This document shows positions 10,250-16,285 of a stretch of DNA of 16,285 nucleotides, in pieces. The position numbers were made by a program, and so were the translations under genes. Position 1 is the stretch's first letter; the number at the start of each line of letters is the position of its first letter. The notes beneath the pieces are model-generated. The model was not told where the DNA came from. It worked only from the letters and a program-made list of their open reading frames with translations, and ran no database searches. Source of the DNA: Cylindrodendrum hubeiense (taxonomy: Eukaryota > Ascomycota > Sordariomycetes > Hypocreales > Nectriaceae); contig JAANBB010000674.1 of assembly GCA_014621425.1 (NCBI GenBank), forward strand, positions 1-16,285. Direction: 5' to 3'.

Positions 10250-10432
10250 AGGCGACAGACAGGAGAGACACAGGAGTCACACGCACTGTTGCGAGTCTAT
10301 GCCCTCAGTCGTCTGCGGTACCTGGCAGGACAGTGCAGCGGTTTTCTGTGTCGGCGCTGTAGGGAGCGAGGCCGTGGCGTGTGGCGTCGGGTCTGGGGGG
10401 TGTCTCGGGGGGTGTGCAGTTGGTTGCGTGGT

Positions 10433-10464
10433 GCCGCAGGGCAGCAGGGCAGCAGGGCCGCAGG
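10433..10464. repeat. Short tandem repeat, 8-bp unit
   Basis: Four copies of GC(A/C)GCAGG run head to tail. Confidence 0.9.
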
Positions 10465-10632
10465 ACTCCAGGGCGGATCAGCGCGCCCCGGTTCACACCC
10501 AAAGATCCCCGAGCCGGGCTTGCTTGCCTGGCAGCTGGGAGTAGCTGGGACTTGTGGGAATTCCGGGGCCTTCTGGGACTGCTGGGACTTCTGGGCCTTC
10601 TGGACGTTCTGGGTCCTTCTGAGAGCCGGCGA

Positions 10633-10664
10633 GCATGGGAACGCGCATGGGAACGCGCATGGGA
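10633..10664. repeat. Short tandem repeat, 12-bp unit
   Basis: GCATGGGAACGC is present twice exactly (10633-10644 and 10645-10656), then as a partial third copy. Confidence 0.9.
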
Positions 10665-10769
10665 CCAAGCGTCGTCAAGCATGGGAGCGAGCAAGCGCTG
10701 CAGCATCCATCCGCTCCACATGGCCGCGGCACTGTACATGCTGCCCAGGCGCACCCGCCTTCTCGACAT

Positions 10770-10806
10770 GGTACGGAGTACTCCGTACCTATCCATGGAT
10801 CCATGG
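10770..10806. repeat. Adjacent perfect palindromes of 20 bp and 14 bp
   Basis: GGTACGGAGTACTCCGTACC at 10770-10789 is a perfect 20-bp palindrome. Three bases later CCATGGATCCATGG at 10793-10806 is a perfect 14-bp palindrome. The core TACGGAGTA recurs nearby in half form (ATACGGAGTA near 15886, ATACGGAGT near 16014), so this may be a genome-wide fungal motif rather than a local operator. Confidence 0.85.
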
Positions 10807-10839
10807 GTCTCTCTGGATGACATCCAGGGCCCTGAGGAT

Positions 10840-11160
10840 TAAAAAAACAAAAGCCACGGACAAGGTCAGGCTAGGTACCCTCCTTTTCCCTCCGGGGGCT
10901 TGGGAATGAAGCCCCCAGGCCAGGGCGCCAGGGCGCCAGGCCTGGCCCCCCAGACCCACCCAGGGTACCCCCCGAGCTCAACGCCTCCCAGGACACCCCA
11001 GGACACCAGGGGAAATTCGCAGGCTGGCCGCCCAGTAATTTGGCCACAGACCAAGACCAGACCAAGACGGAGCGCGCGCCCCCCTTCTCTATTTTCCTTT
11101 TTGGACGGCCTGTACAAAAGAGACATGCTGCCTCCCTCATCTCTCGATCCAGAATCTCTC
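10840..11160 (+). promoter_or_regulatory. Presumed promoter region of the 12.2-kb transcription unit
   Basis: This GC-rich stretch contains the hairpin at 10894-10916, duplicated CAGGGCGC words (near 10920-10935) and a TTAAAAAAACAAAAG run near 10840. It precedes the switch to C/T-rich sequence at about 11165, where fungal transcription start sites usually fall. No clear TATA box is visible. An ATG at 11125 would give only a 13-codon ORF if transcription began upstream of it. Confidence 0.35.
10894..10916. repeat. Perfect 8-bp stem hairpin
   Basis: GGGGGCTT (10894-10901), loop GGGAATG, AAGCCCCC (10909-10916). It lies about 300-400 bases before the pyrimidine-rich leader. It has no assigned function. 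Confidence 0.7.
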
Positions 11161-11164
11161 GACT

Positions 11165-11944
11165 GATAATTCCACCTCATCCACCTCATCATCCTCCTCC
11201 TCTCCCTTTGCGTTTGACTCTGCTGCTTGCCAACTCTGCTCTGTCTGGGATTTCCTCTTACACACACTCGCACGCACTCAACACGCCTAGACGCCAACAC
11301 CACTAGCATCTCGCTCGGCTCCATCGACCTCATCTCACCTCGCCTCACTCACCTCACGCCCCCTCCAAAGTAGTCGGGCCCCCCGTTGTCTGACCCACTC
11401 GCCTGCTTCCACCCTCGTTCGACCGTCCGACCGGCGCCACCCTTTTCTGCTAGCGATCCGCTCTACTGCAGCGTGCCTGACAGCAGCAAAGAAACCTTCT
11501 ACCAGAAGCCCCAGACGATCTCCCCTTAAAGGACCATTCCCCGAGTCACCAGTGCCTCTTGAGAGACGTTGCGCAAACCCTCAAGCACACCTTACCGACT
11601 CCCTTCATTCTCTCTCACTCTCTCCTGTCTCCATCTTCGACCTCGAGACGCACCTGTCCGCCCACCTGCAACTGCAACCTCATCCTCTCGCTCGTGTCGC
11701 CTTTCCCCAACGCATCGGTCCCTGCTTGTCCCTCTCGTCTCCTCGACCATCCTTTGCCGAATCCGCTGCCTCCGAAACACTCCAATTATATTGGCGACGC
11801 TCGCATCCTGGCCGCCATTCGGCTGTCTTCTCGCACTCTTCACCTGCAGCATCGCCTCCGTCACTTTCGTCGTTCCGCCAATCCGCGTCGACGTACCATC
11901 TGCTTGGCTGTGTCTCCTGTCGCACCACGACAACATCTAATCTT
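11165..11944 (+). promoter_or_regulatory. Pyrimidine-rich 5' leader without any ATG
   Basis: About 780 bases strongly enriched in C and T on the plus strand, with many CTC, CAC and TCC words. I found no ATG on the plus strand from 11128 to the donor at 11945. All three plus frames are open over long stretches (for example 11552-11953, which starts with GTG rather than ATG), as expected for a C/T-rich UTR that lacks purine-rich stop codons. It is followed at once by a well-formed intron, which supports transcription in the plus direction. Confidence 0.6.
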
Positions 11945-12155
11945 GTGAGTTAGAGTCCCTTGCCCATTTCAACCTGTCGGTGCGAGGTTGCCTGGACCCA
12001 GCATTTCTGTGTCTTGGAAATCACAACCTGGGTCGCATCTCGAGGTTTCCTCGCAACTTATAAAGCTGCCCACGCACGCCTCCGCCAACCCCCGATTCCT
12101 ACTCTTTCTTCCCTCTCTCCCACAACGTCATGACTAACCAGCGCTTCTCTTCCAG
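11945..12155 (+). other. 5' UTR intron, 211 nt
   Basis: Donor GTGAGT is a consensus match. The branch site GACTAAC is at 12132-12138, and the pyrimidine-rich acceptor CTTCTCTTCCAG ends at 12155, 17 nt after the branch motif. The intron contains the only ATG (12130) between 11128 and the start at 12192, so splicing removes an upstream start. Confidence 0.7.
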
Positions 12156-12191
12156 TACCCCAACTTCACACACTCTTCCGCAATAGCAATC

Positions 12192-12290
12192 ATGGTTTGC
12201 AGAGAGTCTTCAAGCCCTTGCAACATGGGCAGGGGAGCATATGACACAACTGGTGTCCCCAAGCCCCCGCCTCGCCCGAAGCCGCAATAA
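12192..12290 (+). CDS. Candidate 32-residue microprotein
   Basis: The first ATG of the spliced leader lies 36 nt into the second exon, with A at -3 and G at +4. It encodes 32 residues: MVCRESSSPCNM, then GRGAYDTTGV, then the basic proline-rich tail PKPPPRPKPQ, ending in TAA at 12288-12290. There are two cysteines (3 and 10), no signal peptide and no membrane segment; the tail looks like an SH3-type ligand. I do not recognise a family. If the leader frame were translated it would also read in phase across the intron (131 + 44 codons), but that frame has no ATG. After the TAA the same frame continues as protein-like sequence, so this may be only the first part of a longer product. It could also be a small ORF in a regulatory RNA. 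Confidence 0.5.
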   Translation: MVCRESSSPCNMGRGAYDTTGVPKPPPRPKPQ

Positions 12291-12557
12291 GATGGCTTCT
12301 TCGGATCGCCGGCGAAGCATCGTCAGATGTTTCCCGGCGCGTATGCGACCGATCACGTCAACGCACAACACGCTGGCAACCAGCTGGGCGACCACATGAA
12401 CGCGCCCACTTCTGGGTGCTCCGCCCTCCATTTCCGCCTGTTTCTTGTTCGACCTCGAGCGATATTCTCAGTTACGACGTTTAATTTTTCCAGGGCTTGG
12501 AACCGCGAGCCGTACTGCTACTGGCGTACCTTAATGCATTCCGATACGACTTTTTAA
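12291..12557 (+). other. In-frame continuation after the TAA, protein-like
   Basis: Directly after the stop the same frame is open for 88 codons to TAA 12555-12557. The first 40 or so codons read DGFFGSPAKHRQ, MFPGAYATDHVNAQ, HAGNQLGDHMNAP and mostly end in G or C. They contain a second GAY-type motif (GAYATD, compare GAYDTT in the upstream ORF). The last 45 codons are poorer and may be 3' UTR or a mis-spliced tail. A GT at 12416 and a strong acceptor TTTTTCCAG ending at 12493 would define a 78-nt in-frame intron, but its donor GTGCTC is weak. ATG 12327 could start it independently. No canonical GT-AG pair that removes the TAA and keeps both halves in phase was found. Confidence 0.35.
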
Positions 12558-13640
12558 TTCGCATTCCTGTCGACTTCCATACACACATTGGCTCGGAGCC
12601 ATCCCTTGCTTCCCAGCAGCAAGGGGAATTTAAGAGGAGGTTCAAGGGAAAAACGGATGCGCCCGATGACATTCCGAGAGTCATCGGTTCACAACTTTTT
12701 ATTTATTATCGGCTTGGGATTTGTTTTTGCTCTACATCACGAGCTCAGTGCACGGCGTTCGACTATAGACGGGGAATATTTGGGACTCGACCTTTTCCTT
12801 TTTCACATCTTTTTATCAGCACACGTCCCTGGCGGCCCTCGTCCGGTGCCATTTCGCCTTCCCTCCCTCGCGCTCTCACCCGACATCACAGCCCCATTCG
12901 CCTGAAGGGCGTTTACTGCTGGAATGCAGATCAGTCGAGATGCGACATGTCTCAGATCGGGACCCCACCAAGACACCCCAAGGGGTTGGACCGACATGAC
13001 ATCCGAATCGGGCTGTGAACACAAGAGGGGCAGCACAGAGCGCGCGACCAAGGGAAGTCGAACGCCACGAGGAATATCTGGATTTTCTATTTTCATGTGG
13101 GGTTATGGGAAGGATTACAAAACTGGGAACGGCTGGGGAAAAAAGTATCGATTTCGGCACTTGCATATAGATTTGGGGATCAGTGTCTGCTTTTCTCTCT
13201 TTTTTTTTTCTTGTTTGTTTTGTCTGTCGCGACCCCCTTGTTTGGCTTTTTTACTGCTGGATTTTCCCCCTGTTTGTTCCCACACTTTGCGTTTTTTGGA
13301 TGGGTTGGTTGGCCCGCAGCGAAACCCTCGCGGGGGAGCGCGTGGCCCGGGAGTAGGATGTCTTATCAGCGAAGGGATTCCTTGCGAGATTATGTTGGCC
13401 TGGTTTTCCTGTACTGTTTGAATAGGTGTACAAGACTGCTGGATGAGTGCGAGAGGGAGGGGGGAAAACATGGATGCTCCGGTCGTGTGGAGCACTGGGC
13501 TGGACTCAGGACATTGATAGAAGATACCCCCACAGGTTTTCTCCCCTTTTACCCTCTTAGACTGTATAGTATCTATAAGAAAGGAAGACGAGCTAGCTAC
13601 ACAGCGCAAGGGAAGTAATGACTTTTTTCTTGGGAACATT
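12558..13640 (+). other. Probable 3' UTR and downstream flank
   Basis: There is no supportable gene. T-rich runs on the plus strand (TTTTTATTTATTATCGG near 12697, a long T tract near 13200, ACTTTTTTCTTGG near 13620) fit a fungal 3' UTR or terminator zone of the 12.2-kb unit. The open frames at 12497-13018 and 13097-13618 have Phe/Arg/Ser-rich products without motifs. Confidence 0.4.
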
Positions 13641-14170
13641 AGGATAGGATTGGAACAGAGAAATAATAACTTTCATCACGAACACTTTTGGGTCTCAACT
13701 CGCATTGGCTGGCAACTGATTTGCGACAACTACTTGATTCAACAGCTAGATTGGAGGCGAGGCGAGCAGGGGAAATTGCTTGCGGAGCCGACAAGATGGG
13801 CTGTGAGATGGGCTGTGTAACGACAAAGCAATGAACGAAGCCGGGAGCCGGGAGATGGCTGTATTGTTTGCTATTGTTTGGCAATGTTGGATGGCTCTAG
13901 TGGGAAACTGGTGATTCGGTGGTGCGTCGAATGGTGTAATTGGGTTGGGTATCCAACCAACAACCAACAACTAGCATCCAGCAACCAACAGGGCAATTTC
14001 AAGGTGGCCCAAGGTAAGGTAGGTACGTACAGGCGAGAGCCAGAGCGAGATATGACGGGTAGGGAGGCACGGCGACGAAGGGACGGCGGACGGGCGGGTG
14101 GGCTTCCTCTCCCCAAGGCCTTGCTTGTGCGAAGCTGGCTTATGTGAAGCAGGCTTGTCCCTTACCGTCC

Positions 14171-14198
14171 GTCTGTCGTCTGTCGTCTGCCGTCTGCC
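14171..14198. repeat. Short tandem repeat, 7-bp unit
   Basis: Four copies: GTCTGTC twice, then GTCTGCC twice. Confidence 0.9.
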
Positions 14199-14214
14199 TA
14201 AGGGAGAGAGGGAG

Positions 14215-14230
14215 GGTACCTGGGTACCTG
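14215..14230. repeat. Tandem GGTACCTG, two copies
   Basis: Two exact 8-bp copies, each containing the GGTACC palindrome, in a GTAC-rich context. Confidence 0.85.
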
Positions 14231-14340
14231 CCTAAGGTACGTACTGGTGTAATAACGCTCTGTCTGCGCCGGCAAAATGGCATTTTACTTTTATTAGTCG
14301 GCGGTTAATTAGCAACGGCTCCCGTGCGAGAGATGATGAC

Positions 14341-14370
14341 ACAGGCACAGGCACGGGCACAGGCACAGGG
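14341..14370. repeat. Short tandem repeat, 6-bp unit
   Basis: Five copies of ACAGGC, the third changed to ACGGGC and the last ending in GGG. Confidence 0.9.
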
Positions 14371-14651
14371 GAACGGCGAGTCAGTTTAGAGTCCGTTAGC
14401 AGGACGGCCTGAGGCGCGTGGGCACAAGCTAATTACCGTTCGGTCCTTATTTAGGTGCTGCGTCTACGAGCTGCCTGCGTTGGGGGCTGCTAATCCACCC
14501 ACAAGCCCATTTAGGGGAAGGGGAAACGGGGCCGCGGCAGTGCGGAGCCAGTGGCCGGAGGCTGAATCTCGCGGCGAGCCGTGAAGCGGGAGCGTCCCGT
14601 CTGTTACTGATGCGTGCGTTGGCTGCCGCCGAACCGTAATCAAGGCGCATA

Positions 14652-14681
14652 GTGTTTGTCGCATACGTGTTTGTCGCATGC
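14652..14681. repeat. Tandem duplication, 15-bp unit
   Basis: GTGTTTGTCGCATAC followed directly by GTGTTTGTCGCATGC. Confidence 0.9.
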
Positions 14682-14743
14682 ATGTACGGACCCCGATTCC
14701 ATGAGGCAGATAGAGTAGACGATACCGCAGATGGTACGGTACA

Positions 14744-14769
14744 GTCCATGGCGGAACGGTCCATGGCGG
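14744..14769. repeat. Tandem duplication, 15-bp unit, second copy partial
   Basis: GTCCATGGCGGAACG followed by GTCCATGGCGG. Confidence 0.9.
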
Positions 14770-15177
14770 GACATGACGGTTGTTTGCACGGGTTCTGGGG
14801 CAGAAATCCGGCTTCATCCCGTCCAGAGCAGTCATTACACCGAGGAAGAGCAATACGATTACGTCGGCATCACGAGATTCCGCCGTGGACCACAAAGCCG
14901 AGGGGGAAACAGACCACCATCATGGTTCCGTTCCCATCCCTCCCACGCAAATCCCCGAGGGAAACAGGCTGAAAACGCGCTCGTGACACGACTCCCCGGC
15001 CGAGGCAGATGTCATGGTCGCTGCGACTGTGCTGTGACAACTGCTGTCGTCGTCCGTCTGGGCGCCTGCAAACACAGCCCTTGGCGCTCTTCCCCCTCGT
15101 TTCTTATTTGGGAGGGAGGGGGGATTTATTTTTACGCGGCCGTCGACGTTTCTTTTCCCCTGCGACGGCCCGAGCAC

Positions 15178-15214
15178 CTGTGACTTGCGACCCTGTGACT
15201 TGCGGCCCTGTGAC
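15178..15214. repeat. Tandem repeat, 15-bp unit
   Basis: CTGTGACTTGCGACC, CTGTGACTTGCGGCC, then the partial copy CTGTGAC. Confidence 0.9.
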
Positions 15215-15252
15215 ACCCTTGATGGTCATGCCTTGGGGCTCGAGCGAGCGCC

Positions 15253-15272
15253 GCGATGCGATGCGATGCGAT
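15253..15272. repeat. Tandem GCGAT, four copies
   Basis: Four exact 5-bp units, flanked on both sides by GCGC-type sequence. Confidence 0.9.
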
Positions 15273-15423
15273 GCGCGCCGCAAGGGAAGTGGGCGCGCGC
15301 CCGCCTCCAAAACGCGTGTCCAGGGGGTGGCATGGCGGGAGGAAGCAAAAGGGTCCCTCTGGGCTGGGACGGACGATCCCGTGCGGCCGGTTACAGGTCG
15401 ATTAGTGCAATATTAGCCAGTCG

Positions 15424-15595
15424 GAGGAAAAAGAAAGGGTAGCCAAGCGAGAGAGAGGGCCGGAAAGAGGAAAGAGTGAAAAAAAGATGAAATCAAGAAA
15501 AAGAAAGGAAGCAGAAAGAGAAGGAAAAATAGGCATAATTAGGGGAGAGGAGGCCTAGGGGAGAGGCCTAGGGGGAGAGGACAAGATGAGAGGAG
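15424..15595. repeat. Purine-rich tract
   Basis: About 170 bases of almost pure G/A on the plus strand (GGAAAAAGAAAGG, then AAGAGAAGGAAAAA, then GGGGAGAGG words). It contains a 13-bp duplication AGGCCTAGGGGAG at 15551-15577. On the minus strand it is a pyrimidine tract of the kind found in fungal promoters and leaders, so it may belong to a minus-strand transcription unit that I cannot otherwise identify. Confidence 0.6.
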
Positions 15596-16285
15596 ACGGG
15601 ACCGTCTTGTTGTCTCGCGTGGTTTTTTACTTTTTCCCCCACGGCTAATAGAGCATCGAGCGCCATCGGGAGCGGCCCAGCCTGCGGGCGGCTTCTTTTC
15701 TTGGGTCACTGAATACGCGTAGGGCTTGACCTGGTCAAGGGATAGTCTTGGGAGGCGTTGGGACTAAATTGGCGGGTTAATCACGCCGTAGAGGGTAAAG
15801 CGGCTACAAAGTGGCTGCAAAGTGGCTGATCCGAAATCACTAATACATGTGTAATAAATGATTGATGAATGAATGGGTGGATGGATACGGAGTAGTGCTG
15901 CACGAATGTGTCAGCGCAGAAGCGTGCGGGCGGAAACTAGTTGACAGGATGGGGTAACATGAGCAACATGAGTAATATGGGTAATATGGGTAGTGTGGAA
16001 TATGGCATATGGAATACGGAGTGTGCCTGAGGGTGCCTGAGGAAGGGTGGGAGTGTGACCCAATACTGGTCTGCAGCCAACTGGACGGATTGGGAAGAGA
16101 ACAAAAAGTAAAGCTTCTGGAGCGGCGCCAGAATGAAAAAAAAAATCATCCGCTGGGCAAATCGAGCCACCAATGCAAGATGACGGTGACAGGTCGTGCA
16201 CTCAGCTCCCCGGGCGGTCGTTGCAGCGACCCCTGACCCGGTTGTTCTGGCGAGGTTCTGGATGGGATGAAGCTCAGCAGGGGGG
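15596..16285. other. Right-edge intergenic region
   Basis: No supportable gene. It contains tandem CAAAGTGGCTG (two 11-bp copies at 15807-15828), a 9-bp repeat series at 15956-15991 (AACATGAG[CT], then AATATGGGT), and duplicated GTGCCTGAG near 16023-16041. Confidence 0.5.

Larger units (their letters stand above)
13640..15420. other. Intergenic region with many micro-duplications
   Basis: No supportable gene on either strand. It contains duplicated words such as AGATGGGCTGTG at 13794-13817, GTAC-rich motifs (TAAGGTAGGTACGTAC near 14014 and CCTAAGGTACGTAC near 14231) and several short tandem repeats listed separately. The open frame 14464-14895 on minus and its neighbours show no recognisable product. 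Confidence 0.45.

Noticed and set aside
10289..10909. Overlapping long frames on both strands, up to 206 codons
   Set aside because: They are created by tandem repeats (8-bp and 12-bp units, a multiple of 3 in the second case) and GC-rich DNA; no motif is present and several frames compete.
11552..11953. 133-codon plus-strand open frame that could splice in phase into the microprotein exon, giving 175 residues
   Set aside because: It begins with GTG, has no ATG, and all three plus frames are open there because of C/T bias. The Ser/Pro/His/Leu composition is what C/T-rich UTR gives when translated.
12253..12326. GT-AG intron that would skip the TAA at 12288
   Set aside because: Donor GTGTCC is weak, and the 74-nt removal shifts the frame away from the protein-like downstream reading. 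The in-frame variant starting at 12255 has a non-consensus GTCCCC donor.
12292..12399. 35-codon ORF starting one base after the microprotein stop (ATG in TAAGATGG)
   Set aside because: The product is Arg/Ser/Thr-rich, as expected from an out-of-frame reading of the better-looking frame beside it; kept only as a note that its start context is good.
12497..13018. 173-codon plus-strand open frame
   Set aside because: It runs through T-rich probable 3' UTR, has no motif, and its codon choice is unlike the two real genes.
10433..15991. CRISPR-like array
   Set aside because: The repeats are directly tandem with no spacers and unrelated units, in eukaryotic DNA.

Overview
The window looks like nuclear DNA of a filamentous ascomycete (Pezizomycotina, most likely a Sordariomycete; I cannot name the genus). 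The reasons are short GT-AG introns (52 to 83 nt) with fungal CTAAC/CTGAC-type branch sites, a CT-rich ATG-poor 5' leader, GTAC-rich intergenic motifs such as TAAGGTAGGTACGTAC and TACGGAGTAC, and two clearly recognisable eukaryotic genes. Only a small part of the window is confidently coding.

Left end (1-2503): two housekeeping genes face each other. The plus-strand gene (start 484 or 454, stop 1602, one 60-nt intron) encodes a mitochondrial methyltransferase-fold protein of the NDUFAF5 family, a complex I assembly factor. The minus-strand gene (2503 to 1772, two introns) encodes ARPC5/Arc15, the p16 subunit of the actin-nucleating Arp2/3 complex. Their stops are 169 nt apart. They share no pathway; the arrangement is simply tail-to-tail.

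Middle (about 2.8-11.1 kb): about 8 kb with no gene I can defend, which is long for a compact fungal genome. It holds an AT-rich island (about 2.8-4.1 kb) with broken protein-like minus-strand reading frames, a degenerate Pol III/tRNA-like unit near 5.2 kb, one weak minus-strand small ORF at 8.4-8.6 kb, and many short palindromes and micro-duplications.

Right part (about 11.1-12.6 kb): the most interesting object. A pyrimidine-rich leader is interrupted by a convincing 211-nt intron (11945-12155). Once spliced, the leader has no ATG for about 850 nt until 12192, which opens a 32-codon ORF. The same frame, after its single TAA, continues for another 88 codons, and the first half of that stretch looks protein-like. 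This is either an undescribed microprotein gene, a gene split by a nonsense codon (readthrough, recoding or recent mutation), or a long RNA with a peptide-coding ORF. The rest (12.6-16.3 kb) appears to be 3' UTR and intergenic DNA with dense 6-15 bp tandem duplications and a purine-rich tract.
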